From an uncultured Prevotella sp. (GTDB lineage Bacteria > Bacteroidota > Bacteroidia > Bacteroidales > Bacteroidaceae): 57,964 nt of DNA. Within the stretch, counting starts at the first letter, position 1, and every line of letters begins with the position of its first letter. The stretch is from positions 1-57,964 of the forward strand of contig CAMWVS010000014.1 of NCBI GenBank assembly GCA_947177775.1. Reading direction: 5' to 3'. Shown piece by piece: positions 10,943-20,732 of the stretch. Both the position numbers and the translations under genes were made by a program. The notes below the pieces were generated by a model, which saw only the letters and a list, made by a program, of their open reading frames with translations, did no database searches and had not been told where the DNA came from.

Positions 10943-11133
10943 TGTAGAATTAAAATTCTGAAATGTTAAATTCCGGGATATTTTTTATGACACAACATCC
11001 CGTCTGCCGGCATGACACGAAGACATGATATGACAACAGCCAATACTTGAATACGACGGTCCGCTGAACCCGCCACAGATTCATAAAGAAATTCCGGACA
11101 CGGCAGCAACGTTCCATGAAAAAGCTGTCGGCG

Positions 11134-12804
11134 TCATTCCGGCATGCCAATATTCTTCACGCGGATTTCAAAACTCTCACGGTTGTCGGACGCTCCGTTC
11201 TTGACGCGCGCACGATAATTATATATGGTGTTGACCGAATAGTGGAGAAATTCGGCTATCGTCGAACTGTCTTCAATCCCCAGACGTATCAGGGCGAAGA
11301 TGCGCAAGGCTGTATTGAGCTTGTATTTTCCGCTTACGACAATCCTCTCTTCAGGACGCAGGAGACGGTTGAAATCGTCAACGAAATTCGGGAACAGGTG
11401 GAGGAAAGCCGAGTCGAAGCCCGAATAGAATTCCTCCAGTTCCTTGGTTTTCAGTTCTTCCGACTTCGTCAGCTTATAAAGTTCCTCATATTCGCGACCC
11501 TTCAGCATCTTGTTGACGCGCTTCCGGAAAGCGTCGTTCCTGTCGATATACAGCGAACACTGACGCATGAAACGTCCGATATATTCCTCCTTGACGCGTG
11601 TCTGCTCGTGGAGCTGACCGACGGTGTTCTGAAGCTGCCGGTTGGTCTCGTCGAGACTGGCGTTAGCCCGCCGCAGATCGTCGTTGAGCAAACTGAGCTG
11701 GACGCTCTTTCCGCTCAGTTCGCTGTGGGCCGCGGCCAGCCTGTCGCGCTGGCGTCCGACATAGATGAGCAGCACCAGCATGACAACAGCCATGACACAG
11801 ACCGTCCCCATCAATATCATCAGAATCATGTTCGTGCGTTCTGTATCCTCCTGATAGTTCTTGTCGATGGTCTGGAGAATCGGCGAAATCTGCCAGTTGC
11901 GCATACGTGTTCCGAAGTTCACGGCTGACTCCCACGCAAAGTTTATGTATGAGTAGGAACGGGCGAGCTGTCCTTCCTGATTGAGAAGATTGGCCAGTTC
12001 CCAGACGGCCGCCTGATCCATCACGGCATTACGCACGTCGCTCAAGGCTGCCCGGGCCAACCAGTATTTGGCATCATCCATACGCCCCATCTGTTTGTAG
12101 TCCATATAACGATAGAAAGCCACTATGGCATATTCATGGGAGTCTTCCTTCACGCGCTCCAGCCGTCTGTCGTTTATCTCCAAAGCCTTTTTCGTATCGC
12201 CGGCAGCATAGTGGAACTTCTCCTGATGCTGCAGATATTCGTCCCGCTCTTTGTCCAGGCATCCGAGAGCGAGGCTTGCATAGCGTGCCTGCTCTTCTTC
12301 ATATTTGGCCGTGAGCCATTCAAGCGGCCCGTAATATGCCAACTCGCCTAAAACATGGCCCCACGCCAGATAATATTCGCCCATGGCTTGTGCCCCCACG
12401 CCCACGGTGTCGATGGAGGAAAGGATGTTGATGGACTCGACATAGAGACCGGTTGTCGAACACTGGAAAGCCTGCCGCGCCTGACATGTCACAATCTCGT
12501 CGCGGTCGCCTATGCGCTCTGCCAAAGCGATGCAACGGCTTATGCAGGTCATGGCGGAGTCATTCCTGTATGACTTATACTCGCCGAACAGCTGCTTCTC
12601 CAGCCCATAACGCTGTCCGTCGGTTTGCGCCTCGGCCACCATACGGCGAAGACTGTCTATCCGCGCCTCGCGCTGCTTGACGAAATGGGACGAGCGGGCT
12701 ATGGCCGCATCAAGACAATGGTATAGGGAGTCGAGCCTGCCGTTGTCCGCAACTGCCGACAACGCAATGACAATCATCAGGGCTGAGCATAACAGTCGTT
12801 GCAT
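11134..12804 (-). CDS. Membrane-anchored TPR/coiled-coil regulator with C-terminal DUF6377 helix-turn-helix
   Basis: 556 residues from the ATG at 12804. The frame stays open to 12867, but a promoter at 12838-12868 rules out that longer form, and the 12804 start gives a proper signal sequence (MQRLLCSALMIVIALSAVA). A TPR-like helical periplasmic part (about 25-320) is followed by one membrane segment (about 324-347) and a coiled coil (about 350-400). The DUF6377 region ends with an HTH-like segment (SSTIAEFLHYSVNTIYNYRARVKN) typical of LuxR-type folds in PUL regulators. It probably senses sugar outside and controls transcription. Lying next to the GH3/GH5/GH16/Sus genes, it is the best candidate regulator of that locus. 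Confidence 0.82.
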   Translation of the reverse strand: MQRLLCSALMIVIALSAVADNGRLDSLYHCLDAAIARSSHFVKQREARIDSLRRMVAEAQTDGQRYGLEKQLFGEYKSYRNDSAMTCISRCIALAERIGDRDEIVTCQARQAFQCSTTGLYVESINILSSIDTVGVGAQAMGEYYLAWGHVLGELAYYGPLEWLTAKYEEEQARYASLALGCLDKERDEYLQHQEKFHYAAGDTKKALEINDRRLERVKEDSHEYAIVAFYRYMDYKQMGRMDDAKYWLARAALSDVRNAVMDQAAVWELANLLNQEGQLARSYSYINFAWESAVNFGTRMRNWQISPILQTIDKNYQEDTERTNMILMILMGTVCVMAVVMLVLLIYVGRQRDRLAAAHSELSGKSVQLSLLNDDLRRANASLDETNRQLQNTVGQLHEQTRVKEEYIGRFMRQCSLYIDRNDAFRKRVNKMLKGREYEELYKLTKSEELKTKELEEFYSGFDSAFLHLFPNFVDDFNRLLRPEERIVVSGKYKLNTALRIFALIRLGIEDSSTIAEFLHYSVNTIYNYRARVKNGASDNRESFEIRVKNIGMPE

Positions 12805-12837
12805 AATCAATAGATTCAAATGTATGTTTACAGTATG

Positions 12838-12868
12838 CAAAAATACATAAAAAAACCGGACAAGCAAA
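12838..12868 (-). promoter_or_regulatory. Promoter of the DUF6377 regulator gene
   Basis: On the minus strand TTTG (12868-12865), 19 nt, TATTTTTG (12845-12838). The match to the Bacteroidetes consensus is full and fixes the gene start at 12804. Confidence 0.75.
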
Positions 12869-12922
12869 CAGATAATGCAAAGAATAATGCTCTTTTCAAG
12901 AAGTTTCGGAGTTGCGTCGTGA

Positions 12923-12989
12923 AGTTTAGAACATGAAAACGGTCATCACTCCACACTGCAGAGTGACGACCGTTTTCATGTTCTAAACT
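12923..12989. repeat. 29-bp inverted repeat (one mismatch), 9-nt loop
   Basis: Arms 12923-12951 and 12961-12989 pair at 28 of 29 positions. It starts 23 bases after the stop of the GH3 gene (13013, minus strand). No T tract follows on that strand, so it is not a classic terminator. It is one of four such long hairpins. Confidence 0.7.
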
Positions 12990-13012
12990 CCTTTTCAGAT
13001 AGAGACTACTCC

Positions 13013-15286
13013 CTATTTCACCGTTATGCGGCGACGCTTTACATCCCGGCTGTTCGGGCCTACCATCACCTCGAAATCGCCCGGCTCGAGCACATGTTCG
13101 AGGTCGGCGTTATAGAATTTGAGCATGTCGGGCGTGACTGTGAAGGTCACGTCGCGGCTCTCTCCGGCCTTCAACGTGATACGCTCGAAACCTTTCAGCT
13201 CCTTGACAGGGCGGCTGACGGAAGCGACGAGGTCGCGGATGTAGAGCTGGACGGTCTCGGTGGCCTCGCGGCTTCCGGTATTGCTGACATTGACAGTGAG
13301 CGTGACAGAACCGTCGGGGCTCATTGTCTTGCTGCTCAGACGCGGTTCGCCGTAGGCAAAAGTTGTGTAGGTCAGACCATAGCCGAAAGGATAGAGCGGG
13401 TCGTTGCGCACGTCGAGATAGTTGCTCTGATACTTATAGTAGCGCGTCGCACCCTCGCGGACGGGACGCCCCGTGTTCAGATGGTTATAGTAGAGCGGCA
13501 TCTGGCCCGTGGACTGGGGCATCGTCACGGTGAGACGCCCCATCGGGGCCTTGTCGCCAAAGATCACGTCGCAGATGGCGTCGGCCGCCTCAGATCCTCC
13601 GAACCAAACGTTCATGATGGCGTCTACGTTCTTCTGTTCCCACGTGAGAACCGTGGCACGGCCTGAGAAGTTGAGCAGGACGACGGGCTTGCCCAACTTC
13701 ACGAGTTCGGCAAGCAGCTCGCGCTGGACGTCAGGCATCTCAAGCGAGGCACGGCTGGAGCTTTCTCCGCTCATGTCGGCACACTCGCCCATAGCGCAGA
13801 CAATGACGTCAGCCTCGCGGGCTGCGGCCAGCGCCTCAGCCCTCATGACCTTGTCGTCACCGCGCGGGATGGTCTTTCCAAACTCGGCAGCGGTCTGGAG
13901 CGCCTCGTCGGAAGTCAGATTGCATCCCTGGGCATAGAGAAGCTCGGCCTTGCCGTCGAGCGCGCGGCCCATTGCCTCACGCAAAGTGGCGAAACGCTCC
14001 GGCACATAGGCCACACACCACGTTCCGGCCAAGTTGGCACGGTTGTCGGCGAGCGGGCCGATGAGGGCTATGCGTCCCTGCTTCTTCAGCGGGAGCACAC
14101 CGCCGGCCGGGCCTCCGTTCTTCAGCAGGACAAAGGTCTCGGCGGCTATCGCGCGGGCCTCGGCCCTGTTTTCGGCTGTGAATATGTCACGTGCACGACG
14201 CTTCCTGTCACAGTATTTATATGGGTCGGCAAAAAGGCCGAGCTTATACTTGGCTTCGAGAATACGCCGGCAAGCGGCGTCGATGTCCTCCACTGCTACC
14301 TTACCGTCGGCCACTGACTTCTCGAACGTGGTCAGAAAACCGGCCGAGACCATGTCCATGTCGGTTCCGGCACGCAGAGCCTGGGCCGACGCCTCGCCGA
14401 GACTGGCGCTCACACCATGGCTGAGCATTTCCTTGACCGACTCATAGTCGGTGGCGACAAAGCCGTCAAAGCCCCACTCTCCGCGCAGCAGGTCGGTGAG
14501 CAGCCAACGGTTGGCCGTCGCGGGAACGCCGTCAACAAGGTTGAACGACGACATTATGCTTCCTGCGCCGGCCTCAACGGCAGCCTTGTATGGCGGAAGA
14601 TACTGGTTGTACATACGTTGGCGGCTCATGTCAACCGTGTTATAGTCGCGTCCGCCCTCAACGGCACCATAGAGAGCGAAGTGTTTCACACAGGCCATGA
14701 TGTTGTCCTCGCGTCTGTAGTCGCCCTGATAGCCGCGGACCATGGCCTGACCTATCATACCGCCGAGCCACGGATCTTCGCCGTTGCCCTCGGAAACGCG
14801 GCCCCAGCGGTGGTCTACACAGATGTCGACCATGGGGCTGTAGGTCCAGTTGATGCCGTCGGCACTGGCCTCGCGGGCCGCTATCCGGGCCGAACGCTCT
14901 ATCGCCGCCAGGTCCCAGCTGCACGAAAGGCCGAGCGGGATGGGAAATATCGTCTCATAACCGTGAATCACGTCCATGCCGACAATGAGCGGGATGCCCA
15001 ACCGGCTTTTCTTCACGGCCATCTCCTGGAGGGCGCGGATTTTGTCAGCCCCCTTGAGATTGAAGACGCCGCCAATCTCTCCCGCGGCTATTCGGCCGGC
15101 AACTTCCGTGTCCTGAGCCGAACCGGTTGTAATGTCGCCGGCCACCTGTAGGTTCAACTGACCGATTTTCTCCTTGAGAGTCATGCGCGACATCAGGTCG
15201 TCAACAAACTCTTTCATCGTTTTTTTCTGCGCCATCGAGCCGGCGGAGGCCAGCAGCAGCGCTGTGAGTATGAATAACTTTCTCAT
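13013..15286 (-). CDS. Glycoside hydrolase family 3, exported beta-glucosidase (BglX-like)
   Basis: 757 residues with signal peptide (cleavage near SMAQ, residue 19). It has the GH3 N-terminal barrel, the C-terminal sandwich and a fibronectin III-like end (from about 640). The nucleophile is D280 in the motif FDGFVATDYES; KHFALYG and GEDPWLGG are also present. By family it removes terminal beta-linked glucose from oligosaccharides in the periplasm. It lies downstream of a second GH3 gene on the same strand. The 370-base gap between them holds a hairpin (15347-15377) and no recognisable promoter, so readthrough is likely. The exact linkage cannot be told from sequence. Confidence 0.93.
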   Translation of the reverse strand: MRKLFILTALLLASAGSMAQKKTMKEFVDDLMSRMTLKEKIGQLNLQVAGDITTGSAQDTEVAGRIAAGEIGGVFNLKGADKIRALQEMAVKKSRLGIPLIVGMDVIHGYETIFPIPLGLSCSWDLAAIERSARIAAREASADGINWTYSPMVDICVDHRWGRVSEGNGEDPWLGGMIGQAMVRGYQGDYRREDNIMACVKHFALYGAVEGGRDYNTVDMSRQRMYNQYLPPYKAAVEAGAGSIMSSFNLVDGVPATANRWLLTDLLRGEWGFDGFVATDYESVKEMLSHGVSASLGEASAQALRAGTDMDMVSAGFLTTFEKSVADGKVAVEDIDAACRRILEAKYKLGLFADPYKYCDRKRRARDIFTAENRAEARAIAAETFVLLKNGGPAGGVLPLKKQGRIALIGPLADNRANLAGTWCVAYVPERFATLREAMGRALDGKAELLYAQGCNLTSDEALQTAAEFGKTIPRGDDKVMRAEALAAAREADVIVCAMGECADMSGESSSRASLEMPDVQRELLAELVKLGKPVVLLNFSGRATVLTWEQKNVDAIMNVWFGGSEAADAICDVIFGDKAPMGRLTVTMPQSTGQMPLYYNHLNTGRPVREGATRYYKYQSNYLDVRNDPLYPFGYGLTYTTFAYGEPRLSSKTMSPDGSVTLTVNVSNTGSREATETVQLYIRDLVASVSRPVKELKGFERITLKAGESRDVTFTVTPDMLKFYNADLEHVLEPGDFEVMVGPNSRDVKRRRITVK

Positions 15287-15346
15287 CGATTGTATATGTC
15301 TTTAATGATTGTCATTAGGTTCCATGCGGTTCGTTTCTCTTAAAAC

Positions 15347-15377
15347 GTGCCGCGGACGGGTATATTGTCCGCGGCAC
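15347..15377 (-). terminator. Perfect 11-bp hairpin between the two GH3 genes
   Basis: Arms 15347-15357 and 15367-15377. On the minus strand TTTT follows within two bases, so this could be a terminator or a processing and stability site. The rest of the 15287-15656 gap shows no gene and no TAnnTTTG box. Confidence 0.5.
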
Positions 15378-15656
15378 ACGGATTTCCTGAAAACATCTTT
15401 AACCCAACCGGTCGCTAGAACACCAATATAAATATGTCTGAATCGCCAGATTCCTGTTTCCATGTCCTCCATCCGGCTTTTCTATCCGCCGTCTTGTTTC
15501 CCGTTCTGTCACGGCATAGCCCGCTATGCCTTCGGCAAAACTGTTGCAATCCGGACGAATATGACGACCGAACGGATTGGAAATCTAATTACCGGTTTGG
15601 GGTTAAGAAACTATCCCTATCGTTAAAACTACTGACATTTCCTTTTTCCTCCTCTA

Positions 15657-17894
15657 TCATTCAGTCAGCCGGAACGTCGTCCTTGAGACGATTTTGTCAG
15701 AAGCCGTTCCTATCTGGGCGACGAAAGTGCCCGGCTCGGCTATCCATGCTCCGGCGCGGTCGTCATAGAAGCTCAGGGCATCACGGCCGATGGTGATGGA
15801 CACGTCGCGTGTCTCTCCCGGACTGAGACTGACCTTGGCAAAGCCTTTCAGCTCCTTCAGCGGACGCGGCAGCGACGACTTCACGTCGGTGACATAGAGC
15901 TGGACGACCTCCGCTCCGGCGCGACGGCCGGTATTGGTGACGCTGACGGTGAACGTGATTGTTCCGTCGGCGCTGAGCTCGGTCTTGTCGGCGCGGACGT
16001 TGCCTACCTTGAACGTCGTGTAGGACAGTCCGTGCCCGAAGGCGAACAGAGGTCTGATTTTCTCCTTTTCGGCCCAGCGGTAGCCAACGAAGATATCTTC
16101 CTTATATTCCTCGTCGATTATTTTCTTGTCCTCCCGCCACACTCCGGGATATGCGCCGAGCCTGTGGGCCCCGACGTCGTTGAGCGCGACAGGCCACGTG
16201 AAGGGCAGCTTGCCAGACGGGCTGACGTCGCCGACAAGCACGGAGGCCAGCGCCTCACCTGCCTCGGAGCCGATGAACCATCCCTGGACGACGGCAGCCA
16301 CCTGGCGCAGCCACGGCATGGCCACGGCGTTGCCGGAGATATTGACATAGACCATATTCCGGTTTGCCTTGGCCAAAGCCTCGACGACGCGGTCCTGACC
16401 GTAGGGGAGACCATAGTCCTTGCGGTCGTGACCCTCACAGTCCTGATAGTCGCTCTTGTTGAGACCGCCGAAGAAAATGACATAGTCGGCCGTGCGGGCT
16501 TTTTCAACAGCCTCGGCGATGAGCTCTCCGGACGTGCGGCTGTCGGAGAGATTCTGGCCCGTTGTGACGCCGTTGTATGATCCGGTCGTGTCGCCGACAT
16601 ATCCACGGGCATAGTCGACCGTGACGCCGGCCTTGGCCAGACGTGCCTTCAACCCTTCGAGGGGCGAGATTTCCTTCTGGACTTTGAGCGAGGACGAGCC
16701 GCCGCCGACGGTCATCATCTTGATGGCGTTCTCTCCGACAACGAGCACTCTCTTCGCCCTTGTCAGATCGATTGGCAGGACGTCACCCTCGTTGCGGAGC
16801 AGGACGATGCCCTCCTGAGCCACCTTGAGCGCCGTCTCATAGTGGGATTCGGAGCAGAGGAAGCCCACGGGACGCCGGCGGTTCATTGTCGTGCGGTAGA
16901 AAAGGCGCAGGATTCGGCGCACCTTTTCGTCGAGTTCCTTCGTCGAGCGCTTTCCTTCCTTGATGAGACGGAGATAGGGCTGCGCCATATAGTAGTTGTC
17001 GTAGGCGTTGGTCGCGCCCATCGTCAGACCGTCGGTCCACGAGCCGAACTCCATGTCAAGGCCGTTGGTGATGGCCTCTTCGGTGTCGTGACATCCGCCC
17101 CAGTCGGAGACAACCACACCGTCGAAGCCCCAGTCGTGCTTCAGAATCCTGTTGAGCATGATGTCGTTGTGGCAGTTGTGCTGGTTCTTATAGAGGTTGT
17201 ATGCTCCCATGATAGCCCACGTGCCGGCCTCGGTGACGGCGGCCTTGAAGGCCGGAAGATAGATTTCGTGGAGCGCACGGTCGGAGACGATGACGTTGAC
17301 CTGATGGCGATATTCCTCGTCGTTGTTGAGGGCATAGTGTTTGACACAAGCCGAGACGCCTTTCGACTGTAGTCCACGGATATAGGGAATGACCATCCGC
17401 GAAGCCAGATAGGGGTCTTCGCCCATGTACTCGAAGTTGCGGCCGTTGAGCGGCGTGCGGTAGATATTCACACCGGGGCCGAGAATCATGTCCTTTCCGC
17501 GGTAGAGAGCCTCTTCGCCGAGCGCCTCACCATAGATGAGGGCCATCTGCGGATTCCACGAGGCGGCGAGGCAGGTCAGCGCCGGAAAGGCCACACACGA
17601 GTCGTTTGTCTGGCCGGCCTGTTCCCACTCGTCCCAAAGCACGTCGGGGCGCACTCCGTGAGGGCCGTCGTCGGTCCAGAAGTCGGGAAAACCGAGACGC
17701 TTGACACCCGGTGAGCTGAATTTGCTCTGAGCGTGGATGACGGCAATCTTCTCTTCGAGGGTCATGCGCGAGAGGGCGTCATCGATTCTCTGTTCCACCG
17801 GACGTGTCTCGTCGAGATAGGCGGGGAGCGTCTGTGCGGTGGTAGTGGTTGCAATGCCGATAGCCAGCAGGGCGGCGGTCAGTGTTCGTTTCAT
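15657..17894 (-). CDS. Glycoside hydrolase family 3, second exported beta-glycosidase of the locus
   Basis: 745 residues from ATG 17894. The frame is open to 18023, but only the 17894 start gives a signal peptide (MKRTLTAALLAIGIATTTTAQ). The nucleophile is D264 in FDGVVVSDWGG. Also visible are GPGVNIYRTPLNGRNFEYMGEDP and KHYALNN, and a C-terminal FN3-like module (from about 640). This GH3 type is distinct from its neighbour (about 745 residues, different substrate-pocket loops), so the two may split linkages or chain lengths. It probably acts in the periplasm on oligosaccharides released by the GH16 and GH5 enzymes. A weak promoter lies at 17993-18024. Confidence 0.92.
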   Translation of the reverse strand: MKRTLTAALLAIGIATTTTAQTLPAYLDETRPVEQRIDDALSRMTLEEKIAVIHAQSKFSSPGVKRLGFPDFWTDDGPHGVRPDVLWDEWEQAGQTNDSCVAFPALTCLAASWNPQMALIYGEALGEEALYRGKDMILGPGVNIYRTPLNGRNFEYMGEDPYLASRMVIPYIRGLQSKGVSACVKHYALNNDEEYRHQVNVIVSDRALHEIYLPAFKAAVTEAGTWAIMGAYNLYKNQHNCHNDIMLNRILKHDWGFDGVVVSDWGGCHDTEEAITNGLDMEFGSWTDGLTMGATNAYDNYYMAQPYLRLIKEGKRSTKELDEKVRRILRLFYRTTMNRRRPVGFLCSESHYETALKVAQEGIVLLRNEGDVLPIDLTRAKRVLVVGENAIKMMTVGGGSSSLKVQKEISPLEGLKARLAKAGVTVDYARGYVGDTTGSYNGVTTGQNLSDSRTSGELIAEAVEKARTADYVIFFGGLNKSDYQDCEGHDRKDYGLPYGQDRVVEALAKANRNMVYVNISGNAVAMPWLRQVAAVVQGWFIGSEAGEALASVLVGDVSPSGKLPFTWPVALNDVGAHRLGAYPGVWREDKKIIDEEYKEDIFVGYRWAEKEKIRPLFAFGHGLSYTTFKVGNVRADKTELSADGTITFTVSVTNTGRRAGAEVVQLYVTDVKSSLPRPLKELKGFAKVSLSPGETRDVSITIGRDALSFYDDRAGAWIAEPGTFVAQIGTASDKIVSRTTFRLTE

Positions 17895-17992
17895 ATTTAT
17901 AATCAACATGGTTTTGTTATAATTGAATAATAAGTTAATGTTTTTGTTCAAGACCGGCGGAAGCCTGTCTGTCGCAGCAGAAGGACTTTCCC

Positions 17993-18024
17993 GAAATATA
18001 AAATACCGGAATTGTCCGGACAAA
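17993..18024 (-). promoter_or_regulatory. Possible promoter with palindromic operator for the second GH3 gene
   Basis: On the minus strand TTTG (18024-18021), 20 nt, TATATTTC (18000-17993), one base off the -7 consensus. The spacer contains the palindrome CCGGA ATTG TCCGG (18006-18019). The surrounding 24 bases (18007-18030) are shared with 10607-10630. Confidence 0.45.
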
Positions 18025-18132
18025 TGCCTTATTCAAGTGTCAAATTCCGTTGTATTATCCTTACGCTGTTCAAGTAGGAGTCGAGAGTGATAAGTGAAGA
18101 GGAAAGAAACGGCGTCAGCCATTCTCCATTCT

Positions 18133-19368
18133 TCATTTCCCAAGTTTCATCGACCTGATATATCCCTCCTGCGGCCTGCACCTGTCGAACTTCGTGTTCT
18201 CCACGAACTCGCGCAGCAGCCGGCGTGCCTTCTCCTGATCGGGTCGCGCGAGGCGGATGGCCTCGTAGGTAGAACGGTCGGCCTCGGCGAAACGGACGAT
18301 GACACTGTCCCACTCTTCCGGACGTACCACGGCGTTCATGCACGAGCCGTCCACCTTCTTGTATGGCCAGAACGTATAGCCGATGTCAGCGTCAGTCATG
18401 ACACTGACGAAATCTGACTGCCACTCGTTCGTGTTATGACCTATCTCACCCATATACATAGGCCGGCCCGTCTTGTCGCGGAAGTCAATGAAGCTCTGGA
18501 TGGCCTCGCGCGTGGCCGAACCGCCGTAGCGGTGGCAAGTGTACATCAGATTGTTGTCGAAGGTCCAGTCCGTGAACATTTCGAAGATGCTGTTCCACTG
18601 AGCCCCGCCGAGCAGTATGATGTGGTTGCGGTCAACTTCACGGATGGCCGAGGTTACGCGGCGGTAGAGCGGTTCGAGCTTAGCGTTTAGTTCCGACCTG
18701 TTGTCGAAGTAATGTGCTACAGGCTCGTTCATCAGCTCATAGCCCAGAATGACCGGCTCCTCGCTGTAGCGCGCAGCTATCCGGCGCCATATATCGCAGA
18801 ACAGCCGCTGACTCTGCTCACTCTCCAAGAGCCACGGATAGCCGTAGCCGTCGTCAATGTTGTCGCCGGTCTGACCACCGGGACAGTCGTGCATGTCGAG
18901 GATGAGATAGAGCCCGTTGTCACGACACCACCTGACGACACTGTCAACGCGGGCAAAACCGTCCTGAGCTGCGGTCAGGCCCATATAGTCTTCGTCGGTG
19001 AAGAGTTTGTAGTTGAACGGAAGACGCACAGTGTTGGCGCCCTGCGAGGCAATGAAGCGTATGTCGGCCGCCGTCACATAGTTGTTCTTGAAGTCGCGCC
19101 AGAAGTCCGCAGCGAAGTCCGGACCGACGGCTTCACGGACCATAAGGTCGATCATCCACGCGCTGTTCGTGCGCGTAAATCCGAACATATATCCCTCAGG
19201 GTTGAGCCAGTTGCCGAGGTTCGTACCCTGGATGAAGAGCCGCGTGCCGTCGGGACGGACGAGGTTCTTGCCATCCACACGGACGAAAGCGTTCTTTTCT
19301 TTACGGCCTGCCCACGCCGCTGTCATGACGGCGAGCAGGAGTATAATGAGCAATGAGTTTCTTTTCAT
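18133..19368 (-). CDS. Glycoside hydrolase family 5, exported beta-glucanase/exoglucanase-like
   Basis: 411 residues with signal peptide (MKRNSLLIILLLAVMTAAWA). The GH5 pattern is clear: RGxNLGNWL-like opening (GTNLGNWLNPEGY, 48-60), NTVRLPFNY, DMHDCPGG, the acid/base E215 in YELMNEPV, and nucleophile E308 in MYMGEIGHN. The overall look is close to exo-beta-1,3-glucanase-like GH5 enzymes, but the subfamily is not certain. It starts 21 bases after the GH16 gene, clearly co-transcribed with it. In the PUL model it cuts beta-glucan chains or oligosaccharides. Confidence 0.9.
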   Translation of the reverse strand: MKRNSLLIILLLAVMTAAWAGRKEKNAFVRVDGKNLVRPDGTRLFIQGTNLGNWLNPEGYMFGFTRTNSAWMIDLMVREAVGPDFAADFWRDFKNNYVTAADIRFIASQGANTVRLPFNYKLFTDEDYMGLTAAQDGFARVDSVVRWCRDNGLYLILDMHDCPGGQTGDNIDDGYGYPWLLESEQSQRLFCDIWRRIAARYSEEPVILGYELMNEPVAHYFDNRSELNAKLEPLYRRVTSAIREVDRNHIILLGGAQWNSIFEMFTDWTFDNNLMYTCHRYGGSATREAIQSFIDFRDKTGRPMYMGEIGHNTNEWQSDFVSVMTDADIGYTFWPYKKVDGSCMNAVVRPEEWDSVIVRFAEADRSTYEAIRLARPDQEKARRLLREFVENTKFDRCRPQEGYIRSMKLGK

Positions 19369-19389
19369 AACAAATAAGTTCGTTCCGGG

Positions 19390-20544
19390 TCAATTCTGAT
19401 ATACCCTGACGTAATCTATCTGATATCTTGCGGGCAGCGCCAGCTCGTCAACGCCGTTCATGCCGCCCCAGTTGCCGCCCCACGCAAGGTTCAGCTTTAT
19501 ATTGAACGGCACGTCGTATGGCCAGTCACGCCGACCCGTGCCAGGATTTTCCTTGTCGAGAATGAGCCGGCCGTCGACGAATGTCTGTATGCGGTCGGCC
19601 GTCCATAGCAGCGCGTAGATGTGGAAGTCGCTCTCGGCCGTAGCCACATGCTGCGTTGAGGTCCAGTTGCCTTCCGTTCCGTTGGAGTGATTGTGGCCGT
19701 CGGCATGGAGCGTGCTCACGATGTCGTTGGGCGTCACGCCTACCTCTTCCATGATGTCAATCTCGCCGCACTGCGGCCATGGGTTGGCGCCCCAGTCGTT
19801 GTCGGCCGGCAGCATCCAGAAAGCGGGCCACGTGCCGCGGCCTCCGGGGAGCTTCAGGCGAGCCTCAAAATAGCCATACTGCCAGCCGCGGGTGGTGGTC
19901 ATGCGTATCGACTCGACGCGGCCGCTACGCTTCTGGGCCACTATGTTCATATAGCCGTTGCGGCAGAAGCCGACGGGCGAGCCCTTTGCCGGCTTGACGT
20001 AGTATTGGAGTTCGTTGTTTCCCCAGCCATAGTCACCCATGCCGGTCTCGTAGCTCCAGCCAGAGGCCTCCATAGGAAAGTCCTCGGTGTTGAACTCGTC
20101 GCTCCAGACGAGGCTGTAGCCGTCGGGGACATACGGGCTCTGAGCCGTCATCTCCTCCGGATCCGGCTCCTCTACGGGTGCTGCATCCTGCTCCACAGCA
20201 ATGGCTTTCCGGCCGTTGCCACTCATGAGTGTGACCGTTCCGGCGCGCTGCTCACCCTTGTTCTCGGCTGCCGTGACAGTGATTTTGGCAACCTGCCTGC
20301 TCTGTTCCGCAACCGAAACGCTCAGCCACGAGGCGTCGCTGACAGCCGTAATACGGTCGGAGGCCGACGCTGTGACGCTGAAACTGCCGCCATGATATGG
20401 CAACGTATGGCTTTGATCGGGAACGACACTGATTTTCACTTCCGACGGCGCAACATCTACCGGTTCCTCGCCACCGTCACTGCTGCTGCATGACAGCAAA
20501 GCCATCAGGAATATGGACAATAACAGTTGCGTTTTCTTTATCAT
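19390..20544 (-). CDS. Surface lipoprotein beta-glucanase, BACON domain plus glycoside hydrolase family 16
   Basis: 384 residues. The lipoprotein signal places the lipidated Cys at C19 (MALLSCSSS). A BACON-like beta module (about 35-118) precedes the GH16 domain (about 140-384). The catalytic motif is GEIDIMEE, with E261 as nucleophile, D263, and E266 as acid/base. This ExDxxE form is typical of laminarinase, lichenase and mixed-linkage endo-glucanases. It is probably on the cell surface, cutting polysaccharide before SusCD import. It lies 188 bases after the SGBP gene, beyond a hairpin terminator, and 21 bases before the GH5 gene. Confidence 0.94.
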   Translation of the reverse strand: MIKKTQLLLSIFLMALLSCSSSDGGEEPVDVAPSEVKISVVPDQSHTLPYHGGSFSVTASASDRITAVSDASWLSVSVAEQSRQVAKITVTAAENKGEQRAGTVTLMSGNGRKAIAVEQDAAPVEEPDPEEMTAQSPYVPDGYSLVWSDEFNTEDFPMEASGWSYETGMGDYGWGNNELQYYVKPAKGSPVGFCRNGYMNIVAQKRSGRVESIRMTTTRGWQYGYFEARLKLPGGRGTWPAFWMLPADNDWGANPWPQCGEIDIMEEVGVTPNDIVSTLHADGHNHSNGTEGNWTSTQHVATAESDFHIYALLWTADRIQTFVDGRLILDKENPGTGRRDWPYDVPFNIKLNLAWGGNWGGMNGVDELALPARYQIDYVRVYQN

Positions 20545-20659
20545 TTTTTTAATGTATTAGGTTTATAATAATGATATATATTCGTCTTTATTGTAAATAT
20601 GTCCCCAGCCGCAGTACTGCGAACAGCCCGCCAACCCAAAGGACCTCTTCTCTACACCG

Positions 20660-20715
20660 AAAAAATAAGAGAGAGAGGGAACTGAAGCCCGCAAGATCCA
20701 GCTCCCTCTTTCTCT
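20660..20715 (-). terminator. Terminator between the Sus core and the enzyme genes
   Basis: Stem 20668-20684 with 20699-20715 (17 positions, three mismatches or wobbles). On the minus strand T tracts follow (TTATTTTTT). It sits between the SGBP stop and the GH16 start, so susC-susD-SGBP can be expressed above the enzymes, with partial readthrough. Confidence 0.75.
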
Positions 20716-20732
20716 AACATACTCAAATCTAT

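Noticed and set aside
17895..18023. Upstream extension of the second GH3
   Set aside because: The added residues would bury the signal peptide, and the region includes a likely promoter and operator.
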